From Cerrena zonata (Eukaryota; Basidiomycota; Agaricomycetes; Polyporales; Cerrenaceae), in contig JASBNA010000003.1 in NCBI GenBank assembly GCA_038087015.1, forward strand, positions 1,178,001 through 1,242,000: DNA of 64,000 nt. The letters are read 5' to 3'. A program made the position numbers and the translations under genes. The notes below the pieces were generated by a model. That model made no database searches and had not been told where the DNA came from. It saw nothing but the letters and a program-made list of their open reading frames with translations. The stretch's first letter is position 1. The number at the start of each line of letters is the position of its first letter. Shown here piece after piece: positions 42,412-54,060 of the stretch.

Positions 42412-43156
42412 TGTACAGGTGGAATCGTAATTGCAAGGTCAGAGTGTGGGCGCTTGTCTGCTTCATACCCTGTTAGCGCAGCGCCGGCTGTGTCCGGAGC
42501 AAGCCGTCCATCAGTCGCCGTGACAATGGGGCGTTCTTCGGTGCACGGACGGCCTGACGGAGTATCCTTGGTTTGCTTAAGATTTTAACATTGTGAGAGC
42601 CAAGCGCTGGGCTCAAGACCTATCTCCGAAAAAGCCCTTGGCATCCACTCAAAATCAATAACTCATATGGTGATACGAGAGTACACAAGCTACCACATCT
42701 CGAGTGCATACAGCGAGCGACAATACAATGCATGGAACCGACGACTGTACTCGGGACGGCGATGAAAGGCCACTGAGATCAATTGTGTGCACAATCGGGC
42801 AACTGCTCCACCCATTGAGGCTTTTTTTATATTGTCCGGGAGGGACCGACCGGGAGCGGCGAGACGCATCGGTTGTTGTTTATAAAGAGAAGAGGGTTTG
42901 AAAAAGAACGTTCATTGCTTGACCTTTTTCTCTCGGTCTTCATCCTCCCCTCTCTCTCGCGTTCATTCTTTGTCGGTACGTAAACCCTCCTCTCTCCAGC
43001 CACGTTCTCCTCTAATCCAATCCTCTTTTTCATCTTCGTAACAACAGCCGTCACTCCCTTACTTAAAGCCCTTCTCTACACCGACTTCTACAGTCACCCC
43101 ACTCTCCCTCTTGCGTCAAAGAACCCGCCCCATCTATCTATAACTAACTAGTAGCC
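42412..43156. promoter_or_regulatory. Divergent promoter between SCAMP and the secreted barwin-like gene
   Basis: No gene seen in 745 bases. A TATA-like TATAAAG lies at 42881-42887, about 270 bp upstream of the plus-strand ATG. It is followed by a strong pyrimidine tract (about 42920-43135), the usual look of a highly expressed fungal secreted-protein promoter. Transcription start and leader length are inferred only. Confidence 0.5.
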
Positions 43157-44292
43157 ATGTTCAGCTTCGTCACTCTCGCTACTCTTGCCCTCTCCGCAGC
43201 ATCCGCTGCTAACGCGGTCGTTATTCCCCGCGCTACTGCTCCCTCGGATTACCGCACGGACATCCTCGAGGTATGTGACCTTCCTGATCGGTATCCATCC
43301 CCTACTGATCAACCTTAACATTTCTGTTGTCTAGTCCTATGATGTCTACCATGCTCGTTACATGGCTATTGACTGCCTCAGCCAGCATGGTACCGCTTTC
43401 TTTGATGCTTGCTGCCATCCCTTGAAGACGGGGGAGACCCTTGAGAAAAACCGCCCGGCCGAGTGCAACCCAGCCAACAAGGTTACCTCAAGTGCGGCCC
43501 AACCTTCAGCAACTGATGATGAGGACTGCGAAGATGATGACACCACAGAAGTCGCTTCTTCCACTCCTGCTCCTGCTCCTACTACCACCACCAAGTCTGC
43601 TGCCCCCACTTCTTCCGCTCCTGCAGTCGTCAATGTAGCCCCCGATCCTTCATCCGAGGCTGCTCCTACCTCTTCTGCTGCGCCCACCACCAAAGCTGCT
43701 CCTACCTCTTCGGCTTCCCCGACCAAAGCCTCGTCCACTCAGGCTCCTGCCAAGACCACAAAGACTAGCTCTGCTGCTGCCGCTCCCTACCTCAGCCTCT
43801 AACAACGAAGTGAACTCCGGTGGATTGTAAGTTACTATTCCTGTGCATCACAAATCCACAGACCAATTGTTCTCTCATTTAGCGCTACATTCTTCTTCCA
43901 GAATGGTGTTGCTGGTGCTTGCGGCAAGGTCCACTCCGACAGTGACTTCATTGCTGCCATTGGTAAGTCCCTACATGCCAATATATGCACCTTGGAATCG
44001 ACGTTGATAATAATAACACAGATGAGGCGCGCTATGGTAACTCGGGTGCCCAATCCGACCTTTGTGGAAAGCAGGTCAAGATCACCAACCCCGCCAACGG
44101 CAAATCGGTTACCGTTACCATTGCTGATGATTGCCCAACTTGCACCAACTCTAACTCTATTGACCTCTCCGTCGGTGCTTTCACCCAGATTGCCACCGAG
44201 GAGCAGGGTATGGTTGGCAGTACGTATCATTCTCAAAATCCTCTTGATATATACTCATCCTATTTCTTTTAGTCACATGGTCGTTCGTCTAA
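43157..44292 (+). CDS. Secreted RlpA/barwin-like double-psi beta-barrel protein; one apparent frameshift
   Basis: Five exons: 43157-43270, 43335-43826, 43883-43962, 44022-44219 and 44273-44292. The signal peptide is MFSFVTLATLALSAASAANA. A Cys-containing segment follows (MAIDCLSQHGTAFFDACCHP), then a long Ser/Thr/Ala/Pro linker, probably O-glycosylated. The C-terminal barrel reads FFFQNGVAGACGKVHSDSDF, then LCGKQVKITNPANGKSVTVT, then IADDCPTCTNSNSIDLSVGA and ITWSFV at the end. This matches small extracellular expansin/barwin-like proteins common in mushrooms, often linked to cell-wall contact. The exon sum is 904 nt, one over a multiple of three. One base fewer in CCC at 43785-43787 restores the frame into the barrel. 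As written, translation stops at 43803, within the linker. Confidence 0.87.
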
Positions 44293-44880
44293 ACGTTTGC
44301 TAGTCATTGCTACCTCCTCTCTGTCTCGCTATTCTCTCTTGTTCTGATTTCTCCAGCGCATTGATGGTGCTTTCTCATCTTCTCGCATGAGGCCAGTCCT
44401 CGTGTTCAACATTCAACATCAGGCTAGTGCTTTTCATGGCGGCAAAGAGCTCTTTACGAGATTTTACGACCCCGGTGGTATAAACCCTCGAAATCCCTTG
44501 TGAGGTCCGCCCGTGTATGATCACTATTCTACGATGTTTCATGTTGTTTTCTCTCTGGGTTTCCGTTGCTATCTCTTTTTCCATACAGTACATATCTCCA
44601 CTCTTCTGCACGCTTTGGGTACCAAGAGGTTGTTAGATATCGCTTCCTGGTTTTCGTGCATTACATAGCGCTGTGCGAAATACAAAAAATGCTTCGTGCA
44701 ACAATTTTTGTGTGAGATCGTGAATCTTGAAAACAAATTTGCATTGTCGGAATCCCACCTGTGATCGACCTCGGCTATCACGAACTCCCGTCGCGTCATC
44801 ATTGGACTTCCTTCTCATCCGCGTACCACCACAGTCTTACGTTGCTTACGCTCTTGAGTCTGGTTCTGCTTAGAAGAAAC
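44293..44880. other. Intergenic stretch before the COQ11-like gene
   Basis: Holds the barwin-like 3' UTR and the promoter of the next gene. Minus-strand frames at 44375-44818 (60-78 codons) lack domains and partner exons. I see no gene, tRNA or repeat. Confidence 0.5.
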
Positions 44881-46420
44881 ATGGAGCCTCTACTTCAGAA
44901 AATTCTTGTTGTGGGCGGAAATGGTTTCGTTGGTATGTAGAATAGAACATGTTTACATCGCGTGTTAGTTATTCTAAACATGAACGCGAAACCCATCTCC
45001 TCCGTATAGGCTCCGCTGTCTGTAAAGCAGCTCTCGCGCGAGGGATGCAAGTGACTAGCATCAGGTCAGTCAGTCATACAAACAGAACGATGATCTAGAG
45101 AGGTATTCATTCAGATTCATTATGGGTCAACTATAGTACGTCCGGACGACCCTATACAACGCCTAAGGGACATTCGCCAGCTTGGACGTCTAAAGTGTGT
45201 GTGCTGCCCTTTGGTTCACATCTCCTTAATGTTGTTTGACACCTCCCCGTCTTCCTCATTTTTGACCTCAACCTCAACCTCGACACCTCAACACCATCTT
45301 CATTCGTTCTCATATCATCCTTCTCTCTTCTCTTGCATCTTCTAGGTGAGCTGGCAAGCAGGCAATGCCCTCAAACCAGACACGTACGCGCACCTTTTAC
45401 ATGACAAAACCGCTGTCGTACACACCCTCGGGACTCTCCTCGAAGATACGCAATATAAAAGTGCTCTCAAGGAAGGAAACGTCTCCGCCCTTGGCCAAGA
45501 TCTTCATTTCGAATTGTACTAGTGAGAGTTCTAGTGGTGGGAACCCGCTTGCGGAGCCTGTAGCCAGGGGGGATGGGTATGAAATGTTGAATAAGGTCGC
45601 CGGTGAGTTTCTTAGTTTTGCCTGACGTATGGTTGCAAAATCATTAGTGGTCAGATGGTCTTTAATCGTCTACTTTCGCGGGTTCCTTGAGTTCATTTTC
45701 ATTTTCGTCCTTCTTCATTTCATCTCTCCTAGCTTTCTCCCGACTGCAGATACTCACCCAAACACATGTTTTCAGCATTGCAAGTGTGCGAAACCTTCCT
45801 GGCGACTCAACCTTCTACCCCCTCCCTACCAAACCCCCGTGCATTCGTCTATGTATCTGCTGAAGATATCTTCCGTCCTTTCATCTCCGCTCGATATATC
45901 AACACGAAACGAGAGACAGAACTTTCGATTCGGAGTATGGTTAGGGAACGCCCCGAGGCGAGTGTGAGAGAGGTGTTCATCAGGCCGAGTGAGTCGATAC
46001 TAGAAATGAAGTAAATTGTTGACGGACTGACGGAGGGACTTCTCACGACAGGTCTGATCTATCATCCTCATTTCCGACCCCTTACATCCCCCGTCGCAGC
46101 TCTCCTCGACCTCTCTGCGACCATCCACTCAGCAATCCCTCGAGGTCTACCTTCACCCGCTGCCCTACTTCGAACCATTGCCTCGACCTTCACCTCTCCG
46201 GTCAGAATCCCTAGTGAATTCTTCGCCGTTCGATTCTGTGGCGAACGCGTTGACAATTCCGCCGGTCCATGTGGATCATGTTGCTGAGGCTATCTGTATC
46301 GCGATGGATAATGAGAGGACGGATGTCAGAGGTGTGTATGGAGTAAGTGATATCAGAGAGTTGATTGGGTGGCATGAGAAGGGACAGGAGCCTGTTGCTC
46401 ACGGGCACCTTCAAACATAG
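44881..46420 (+). CDS. COQ11-like mitochondrial NAD(P)-binding protein; two apparent frameshifts
   Basis: Extended short-chain dehydrogenase-like protein of the yeast Coq11 (YLR290C)/NDUFA9-like group, linked to coenzyme Q synthesis. Start ATG 44881: MEPLLQKILVVGGNGFVGSA carries the GxxGxxG nucleotide motif. Next come ISTSGRPYTTPKGHSPAW and VSWQAGNALKPDTYAHLLHD, then TAVVHTLGTLLEDTQYKSAL. After the fourth intron: LQVCETFLATQ, FVYVSAEDIFRPFISARYI and KRETELSIRSM (the Tyr-xxx-Lys-like region is degenerate), ending PPVHVDHVAEAICIAMDNE. Two breaks: one G too many at 45493-45494 (SAL/AKIFISN) and at 46200-46201 (FTSP/SESLVNS). Removing one base at each joins the flanking conserved blocks. Five or six short introns. 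Gene symbol left blank because orthology is by memory only. Confidence 0.82.
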
Positions 46421-47690
46421 TTGAAGGGTTTTCGAAGTGACGCATTATCAAGCATACTGATAAAACACACTCCTCCTGAATAATATCTTTGACTAGAATA
46501 TCTTCTGGTTCAAATCCATACTTAACACCTCTCAGGTTTGTGGAATGCTGGCGGTACCGAACACATTTTGGTATCTTGATATTTCACAGACCTAGGAGAT
46601 GTGATCGTGTTCATTTTCTTCTTGACAGGTATCAAGACTTCGACAAGGAGGTGGGAATGAAATTGACTGTTTTTCTATTTCACTGATGTGTTGTTTTTAT
46701 TCTCTGGTGCTAGTGTACGTTTGTGAGAGTATCTTGAGCTCTGAGTCGATGTACGGTTGTTACTCAGAGATTGAAGCTCGGATCCATCACCGCAAGTATG
46801 TTCTACGCAATAATGTAAGTAGTTTTCTCGATAATATATTCTCATCGACTACGTTGTTACTTAGAAAAACGAAGCAGAGATTTCTAAGTGTCAGGGTTGG
46901 TCAATTTCGTGCACTTTTTTGGTTTCATTCTCGACTTTTCAGGTCTCGAGGACGGATTCCCATGTTGGCTCATCCGTAAATTCCCAGTGGTGGCCGGAGC
47001 ACTTTCGGATCGTGATGCGCCGAAGATCATTTATTTCAACACAAAACAAAGATGTCGAGTGTACTCTAACTCAGGGAAGCCCAGTCTATGCATTGAAACT
47101 AAATATGACATCTGTCCACCAGATGGCTATTTTTACCTTCCAGCTGCTCACTCGCTCAATCAACCTTTACTTCAATATATTCTCATCAAGATCGCCCTTC
47201 GCGGATATTACTACACGGGTGCTATTCGACGCCACTGGCATACGTCAAAATGCTTCACATGGGGATGTCGAGCCTGAGCGAAACTCGGCTTGTCACTTGA
47301 CTTATTCGAAGATTTGAACAGAGGAAGATTTTACTCGTTCACCCGTGACTTGGCCTGTCATAAGCAACCAACATTCTTGTGTATGAGGCTGGTAGGCTTA
47401 GTTCGCTAGTAGAGGGTAAAGGGAACGAACGCTGATCATATGTGCAGATTAAATCCAATCTATCATCCATCGCTCGCGGCCCGTCTGTGAAGACTTGATG
47501 CATCATAAGTAAGCGTTGTATTTTCGGAAGTTGGATTGATTGTTAGGTCTATGTATGGCGAATGAATCTTTACCGAGGTATTTTGAGAACCTTAAAGGTA
47601 TAAAAGGATGGGCGAGATGTCCAATAAATCTTCAACCACCATAACTCGACGTCAAGCATACATACTCTGGTGTCTTCTAGCGCGGCTAAG
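46421..47690. other. Long gene-poor stretch upstream of the GH71 gene
   Basis: About 1.27 kb without a gene I can name. Plus-strand frames at 46489-46686, 46686-46979 and 46888-47317 overlap in different phases. One (about 46890-47277) gives a 100-residue stretch with several Cys and Tyr but no motif. The overlapping, stop-broken frames could be a decayed gene. The last 60 bp hold a TATA-like TATAAAAGG at about 47599, which probably serves the GH71 gene. Confidence 0.35.
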
Positions 47691-49287
47691 ATGATTCTAT
47701 TCAGGATACTACTGGGATGTGCTGCCTTGACTAGGGTTGCTTATGCCCAAAAGGTATTCGCTCATTTCATGGTAAGTCAAATTTGACATATTGTCAAGGA
47801 ATGGCGTTAGGGACTAACAATGGAATCTGTCATTGTCATCCGTCAGGCTCAGAACTCTTTCTCATATAGTCAACAAGACTGGGCCAATGACATCAACACC
47901 GCTGTATCTATCGGCATCGATGGTTTCGGTATATCCCATATACCTCTCGTCCAGGGAATGCGATTGACTTATGATAATCATAGCACTCAATATGGCCAAC
48001 TTCGAAATGACCTACGAGCCGGGGAAAGTCGACCTAGCATATGCGGCCGCCGAAGCTCTCAACGGGAAATTTCAGTTCTTCTATTCATTCGACATGGCAG
48101 ACTTAAGCCACCCATGGGACCCAAATGTCATCGTGAACCAGATTCTGGCACATGCTAACAGTGTAGGCCACATACAAGTGGAACGGCAAGATTCTAGTGT
48201 CCACTTTCGATGGTCACCAGAACAATAACGATTTCTGGGCTGGTATCAAGGCTAGTACGGCTAGTCAAGGTGTTGAGATCGTTCTCGCCCCTGCGTTTAT
48301 TAACTTCAGGCCTTTGGATATGGTGGGATCTTTGATGTCTACTTATCCTGCTATCGACGGGTTCTTCAATTGGTGGTCTTGGTAGGGACTTAGAATATCT
48401 CGCGTGCAAGCGGTTCCTAATGCTCATGATCTCCCCATAGGCCAGATGATGTACCGCAGAATTTGACGACCGACCTGGACGTTGCATTACAAAATGCTGT
48501 CAGAATGCTAATCGTGGCGGGCCTTACATCATGGGTACGATGACGCTTTCTCCTGCCACCTGTCAACTGCTGAATATTTGAATAGGTGTCTCTCCTTGGC
48601 AATTCAAGGACATAGATCCGCAGAACAACTGGGTGGAGTTCAGTGACACATTGTGGAACTACCGTTGGCAGCAAGCGATCCAGCTCAAGCCAGATATCGT
48701 CGAGATCATCACATGGAACGACTACGGAGAATCACATTACATTGGTGATATAAACCCAAACGTCGACCTTGGTCAACAAGCACCAAATTACGTTAATGGC
48801 TTCGTTCATGCACCCTGGCGTATTGTGGCGAACTACTATATCCAGTGGTACAAGACTGGTTCGCCTCCCGCTATTCAGGTAATGTCTAACTCAGGTTTTC
48901 TGCAGAGAAGATGCTAATCACGATACTTTGAGCGATAGAACGATCAAGTCGTCTTCTGGTACAGATCTCATCCTAAAGCCGTAACCTGCAGCGGCGGGTT
49001 TCCAGTTCGAAACGGCTGACTTCCCCGCAGATGCGGTGATTGCGTGGGCTTTACTCCGCGATAGTGCTACCATCTCACTCGATATTGGAAGCAAGCACGC
49101 ACAATGGAATGCAGGACCAGGAGTGTCGATGGGTTCTGTGCCATTCCCTCCCGAAGATGCCCAAATTCCGTTCATTCAGATCATCAAGAACGGGCAGACT
49201 GTCAGCTCTGGTTTTGGGTCTATTTTCGTTACCAATTCTTGCAGTTGGTACAATTTCAATCCGTTCGTAGGGTCGATCAGCACATAG
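47691..49287 (+). CDS. Secreted GH71 alpha-1,3-glucanase (mutanase); three apparent frameshifts
   Basis: Glycoside hydrolase family 71 enzymes cut alpha-1,3-glucan of fungal walls and act in wall remodelling, autolysis or mycoparasitism. Signal peptide MILFRILLGCAALTRVAYAQ, then KVFAHFM, the family's first strand. Next: WANDINTAVSIGIDGFALNM, then FFYSFDMADLSHPWDP, then VSTFDGHQNNNDFWAGIKAS, then GFFNWWSWPDDVP, and WQFKDIDPQNNWVEFSDTLW. The catalytic-region block is DIVEIITWNDYGESHYIGDI. The C-terminal beta-sandwich ends FVTNSCSWYNFNPFVGSIST. Frames break at GG 48166-48167 (one base too many), AA 48504-48505 (one too few) and CC 48985-48986 (one too many). Each break lies between blocks conserved in the family. 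No carbohydrate-binding module is visible. Confidence 0.88.
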
Positions 49288-49913
49288 GACAGTAACCTTC
49301 AGTCAGACTCAGCAATTTATTTATTACTGTCGTTACAACACATTCGTTAGCGTAGTTCGGGTTTACTTACTAGGATGTAAGCAACTCGGTAGCCTATCTG
49401 AGCGTCCGCATTGCATATCCTGCTCGGTGATCACAACCATCAATACGGCGAACAATGAATATTCTCCAGGCCATTGTGCCGTTGCAATTACGCGTTGATT
49501 GAATGCATCAAGGCAGGTCTAGAATGAGTGCGACGTACCTGGATCAGCATTGCAAACCCACGGGCGGCTCTCGTGACTCGTACTTTGGGGCAGTTGTCCT
49601 TGGTAATCTCATCTGCACGCAATAATGGTCGAAATTTTCGAGAATAGCACTGGACCCGCTGCGGACATCCCTCCTATTCCTGTTCTCTCTCTTCCTCCAT
49701 CTTGTTGTCTCCCTCTCGCGGCTGTAGTGTGTCCTCGCTCGCCTGTGTGGCAGTGACGGTAGGATCCGAATTTTCGTTGGGGTAAGTGTCTTACGAGAAA
49801 CATATCGTCCGACACGAAATAACGACGTAATTAGTCCAGTGCTGCTCCGAGCTCTCAATTTAAGCAAACCAACTACTTTCGGAACCGTCACTCGTACTCC
49901 CACCTGAACATAC
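49288..49913. other. Intergenic stretch before the adenylate kinase
   Basis: GH71 3' flank and adenylate kinase promoter. The minus-strand frame at 49544-50152 is mostly the antisense of the kinase's first exon. A pyrimidine-rich run (about 49670-49760) precedes the kinase start. No gene called. Confidence 0.45.
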
Positions 49914-50962
49914 ATGTCAGCTATCCTCCGGGCACCGTCTGCAGCTCCTAGCTTGCGCCTTCGATCAACACAGGGCGCGTTCAAACCGTCTAGGGGTTTC
50001 GGGCGGTCGCATGCATCCCAAAAGGCCATTCCATTTTCTCTGCATGGAAACTCGGGTGTCAGCCCTGCTTCTGGAGATGGAAAGTTCCTCAGGATGTTGA
50101 TGTTTGGGAAGCCGGGTGCGGGGAAGGGGACTCTTTCGACGAGATTGGTCAAGAAATATGAGATCCTCTCGTTGTCAACAGGAGACCTATTGCGACAACA
50201 TATTGCTGAAGGGTAGGTGCAGTCTCAATGCGATGTTGAGTCTGCCTAACTCGTGCACTGGAATTATAGCACGGAGGTTGGACAAATGGCAGAAAAGATC
50301 GTAGCTTCCGGTGGACTCCTACCGGACGAGGTTATGTTGAAGGTTGTTACAAGCAAGCTCGACCTCTTGCACAATAAGGTATGTGTCGACCTATAAGGTT
50401 TTCATTACTTGCTCTAACGCTGTGCGATAGCATTGGATATTGGATGGTTTCCCCAGGACGCTGGGACAGGGTCAGTTGCTTAATGAACACCTACGGTATG
50501 TCCTCAGCCTTGGTATTTCCGAGTTGTATGCTTATATATGCTACTCCAGAGAAAAGGCAACTCCGTTGAGTTTGGTTGTGAACTTGGACGTGGCGGATGA
50601 AATTATCCTCAGTCGAATTACTGACCGATGGGTTCACTTGGCCTCTGGACGTGTCTACAACCTTTCATATAACCCTCCGAAAGTCGCTGGTCTCGACGAC
50701 GAAACCGGAGAACCCTTGACCAAACGTCCAGATGACAACCCAGTATGTTATTCGTAGCCTATTTTCTATATGCGTGTATGCTAAACCTCTTTTTCAGGAA
50801 ATCTTCTCTCGTCGTCTCCAACAGTTCTACGCAGCCACTTCGCCTCTCCTCTCTTACTATTCATCCAGCAACACCCCTCTCGCCTCACTATCAGGAAAAA
50901 CCTCCGACGAAATTTGGCCGCAGTTGGATGGATTGATCCGTACCAGGTTCACAGGGTATTAA
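49914..50962 (+). CDS. ADK2: Mitochondrial adenylate kinase (AK3/ADK2 type)
   Basis: Nucleoside monophosphate kinase, probably GTP:AMP phosphotransferase of the mitochondrial matrix. The first 45 residues are rich in Arg, Ser and Ala and lack acids (RAPSAAPSLRLRST), which fits a targeting peptide. The P-loop is MLMFGKPGAGKGTLS. The NMP-binding part is LSLSTGDLLRQHI, followed by GTEVGQMAEKIVASGGLLPD. After two introns comes HWILDGFPRTLGQGQLLNEH. The LID domain reads DRWVHLASGRVYNLSYNPPK, then TGEPLTKRPDDNP, the non-zinc LID of AK3-like enzymes. The C-terminal part is FYAATSPLLSYYSS. About four introns; splice joins keep frame. The nearest alternative is the cytosolic ADK1, which lacks this leader. 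Confidence 0.92.
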
Positions 50963-51303
50963 GGAAACTGCAGAGACTAAAGAGGCAAGGAAGCGAACAA
51001 GTCTCTCGGAAGCCTGCTCTCCATCGACAAGTGGCATCTACAACTAAAATCTGAGTCCTTTGAATCTCATATATGACTCTTTACGCTCTGCTATGCCCTT
51101 GTTTGCTGTCGTGGTTCTGTTGGCGTGCTTTGGGTCGCGCCTGCTGTTGTACGATTTTTCTCCCCTCTTACATTTGGCTCCTCCCTACCCTTCTCTGCAT
51201 GTATTTCTAGCTGCTTTCGAGTTCACCTTTTTCACTTCTTTTGGATTTCCTTGCTTAGATACTATTGTTACTCTTTTAATGGCTGTATTCGAACAGTTTA
51301 TAG
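50963..51303. other. Convergent 3' flanks (ADK2 and N-terminal methyltransferase)
   Basis: 341 bases between convergent stops, T-rich on the plus strand. Open frames here code only low-complexity hydrophobic peptides. No gene called. Confidence 0.5.
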
Positions 51304-52401
51304 TCACCGCAATGCATACCTGATGAATTCTCAATAAACTTGATAGAGGATGGTCATATGTCAAGAGGTACTTACATTTTAACCTCGTACAAACCTGCTG
51401 GGAACCCTTTCTGAAGCTGCTCATGTAGTAACTCGAGTCCAGCATCAACAAAAGCCTTTTTCCATGCCATGTCAGATCTATACGGATACGAGTATTATTA
51501 GCATCATGTGAAGCGCATTGATTTGAATAATACTTACCTTGTCAGACTTGAATCATCCTCATCGAAAACAGTCCGCGGACCACCTTCATCGGTATCACGA
51601 CAAAGGTTTTCCTTGACCACAATGACGCTGTGTTCGGGATCCCTCAACGCCTTTTTGCACCGTAGGAAGAAAGCACGCAGATCTACATCGCTCAGATGGC
51701 CAAGACACCATTGACACCAGAGAACATCGAATTTGGATTCAAGATCGTTTTCCGTAGGGATATGACCGACTCTGCCTAGAATAGTAGTATTCTCGCTCGG
51801 ATTCAGTGGGTTGAAAGCCTGGAGTGTACCACGGACAAAGGTTACGCTCTTGCTTTGGTCTTGAATACCTTTCCATCTTGAAGTTTGACCATCAGGCAAT
51901 GGTGCATTCGAATCTTGCGAGGCAGATGCATTTCCTCGCTTGAATGCTTCACCAATGAAACTTTCCACAGGCTCTACCAGTACAACGTCGTGCACAAGAT
52001 GAAGGAGAACATCAGAGGTGACACGGCCGACACCAGCACCAACATCGACAGCCCGGAATCTTTTATCGATTGGGTTTGGGTTGAGTGGCCGGACGGCGGA
52101 TGGAACAGTGCATAGCTCGGGAATTAGATGTTGGAGAAATTGTCTTGAACCAAGAGCATCTACTCGTGGTAGGGACTATAGCCGCAGTTAATTTGAGTTT
52201 TTAGGAGCTGTTTTATATGACAAAGAGGCGTACTCCAGTGCCAAAACCACCTATAACATTATCTCAGCTTCGATCTCATTTAAGAGTGATTTTTCTTGAG
52301 AAGGATTTACCAAGTACACCATCATAGTCGGCGGACTGGTGGTTCCAGTACTCTATACCCTCCGAGACATCCGGCTGAGGGAGAGTTTCAGCGGTCGCCA
52401 T
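51304..52401 (-). CDS. TAE1: Alpha-N-terminal protein methyltransferase (NTM1/TAE1 type)
   Basis: SAM-dependent enzyme that methylates the N-terminal amine of proteins with an X-Pro-Lys start, such as ribosomal proteins Rps25 and Rpl12 in yeast. Start ATG 52401, stop 51304. The N-terminal block GIEYWNHQSADYDGVLGGFG is spliced over two short introns and leads to LPRVDALGSRQFLQHLIPEL. Methyltransferase motif I is FRAVDVGAGVGRVTSDVL and the acidic end of strand 2 is VVLVEPVESFI. Motif post-II is FDVLWCQWCLGHLSDVDL. The C-terminal GLELLHEQLQKGFPAGLYEV, then KMYALR across the last intron, is the family signature. A 30-40 residue insert with polar content lies between strands 2 and 3. The gene shares a 194-bp divergent promoter with CSM3. 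Confidence 0.92.
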
Positions 52402-52595
52402 ATATTTCTATTTTGTCTGTGCAAAAGAGGAACGACGCTGTGATGGACTCAGCCATGCCAGCCTGAGACGGGCCGCCCGCATGCCCTCAGCGTCCACAAA
52501 CACAAACAACACGTCGCGTCTGAGGTCGCTCATTTAAGTATCAACGCGTCCTTACTGCTACTTGTACGCGTTACTCTTCACGCAACTCTTTCGCA
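52402..52595. promoter_or_regulatory. Short bidirectional promoter, TAE1/CSM3
   Basis: 194 bases between divergent ATGs. Contains ACGCGT-like cores (for example CAACGCGTCC near 52541 and TACGCGTTAC near 52565) that resemble the MluI cell-cycle box bound by MBF. That would suit a replication-fork gene such as CSM3. Inference only. Confidence 0.4.
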
Positions 52596-53930
52596 ATGGC
52601 TGCTGCTCTAGAATCGATTTGGGATTTACCGGTCGAAAACTCGCCAGTTAGGCGAAGTCCTCCATCCAACCGCTCCTCACTCTTTCTCAATTCAGGTTCT
52701 GAGGACGAGGATGAAGCACCAAAACCATCAGCACCTAAATCCAGTTCTTCAAAATCGAAGAACAAGGCTCTTATTGATGCCATGTTTGACGATCTGGATG
52801 ATGATCCAGACGACGCATTTGCTCCTGCATTGGATGTGGATGCCTTGCGGCGCGAGGCGGACGAACGCAATGCCAAGTTACTTTCCCAACGATCTATTCT
52901 ATCAAGTTCGCCTCCTCGAGACATTGATGATGCTTCTAAGGAGACGGAAAACCTGGGAAAGAACGGAAAGCCGAAACGAAAACCTCCGCCGAAACTCGAT
53001 GAAAGTAAGCTATTGAGTGAGGAAGGATTTCCTGCACTCATAAAGGAAGCCAAGAAATTCAAACCAAGAGGCAAGGGACACGAGGTTAGTGGTGAAGAAT
53101 ATTCTAAACTACATCAACTTATATGTTGTCGTCAGGCGTCAGATCTCAATAGAGCCCTAACCATGTATCAATTCTGGACACAACGAATGTACCCGAAAAT
53201 GCAGTTTAAGGATACCGTACAACGAGTGGAGAAACTATGTCACTCAAAGCGTATGCATGTGAGTCTGTTAGATTGATTGTCAGGAAATTGTGTTCCTCAT
53301 CTTTATTTATAGGTTGCTCTCAGTGTCTGGAAAGACGAGGCCAATGGCACAATTCACGGAAAGCGCCTCGACGATCCAATCGACCTGACGTCTGACTCTG
53401 ACAAAGACGAGGTAGACCGCGACGATGCAGACAAGAAACCGGTGATAGCCAAGGACGAACCTTCTCAACCTACTACGAAACCAACAACCAAACCCACACC
53501 CTCGTCAACAAATATTGACTCCGACTTCGACTTTGATGCCATGATTGAAGAGGACCAACAACAAATGTATTCAGCTGGGCCATTACCCCCCAGTTCACCA
53601 CCATCCGAAGCATTTGCGACCCAAAGTAAACCATCTGCAGATGACGACGACGATGAAGATATGTTCGACAAGCTTGATGCAAGCTTCGACTATTCGGCTC
53701 TGGATGGTACAACTGCTGTAGCAAGCACCGCTCAGAGGACGTCTGTAGCTGCTGATGAGGACGAGGACATGTGGGATATGGTAAGGGAGATGGAGATGGA
53801 GGAATCGACTAGACAGTCAGAACATCAGCCTTCTCTTCCCAGTGCTGCTGCATCTACTCAAGATGGACAGCCCGAACAGTCTGCACCACGACCTACAAAC
53901 GATGATGGATGGGATGATATGTATCTGTAA
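52596..53930 (+). CDS. CSM3: Replication fork protection protein CSM3/Swi3 (TIPIN homologue)
   Basis: Partner of Tof1/Timeless in the fork protection complex; it stabilises paused forks and supports checkpoint signalling. Three exons, 52596-53084, 53136-53258 and 53313-53930, give 1230 nt and 409 residues in frame. The Swi3 domain spans about residues 125-225: LLSEEGFPALIKEAKKFKPR, then ALTMYQFWTQRMYPKMQFKD, then VEKLCHSKRMHVALSVWKDE. The flanks are acidic and Ser-rich, with an N-terminal SGSEDEDEAPK. Repeated short acidic-aromatic motifs (DSDFDFDAMIEEDQQ, DMFDKLDASFDYSAL, DEDMWDMVREMEME, DDGWDDMYL) fill the C-terminus. That tail may hold the RPA-binding motif. The promoter shows MluI-box-like sequences. 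Confidence 0.92.
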
Positions 53931-54060
53931 TCGCATACAATTGACTTTGATTCACGTCTTGCGCCTGTAAAATCGGAATGATTAATACTTCAACATTTTT
54001 GGAATTTTTAACTGCTTCACAACGACTCGATGTATCGAAACTGAAAGACTCCTATTTCGA

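Noticed and set aside
49544..50152. 202-codon minus-strand frame
   Set aside because: Mostly antisense of the adenylate kinase P-loop exon; it has no independent features.
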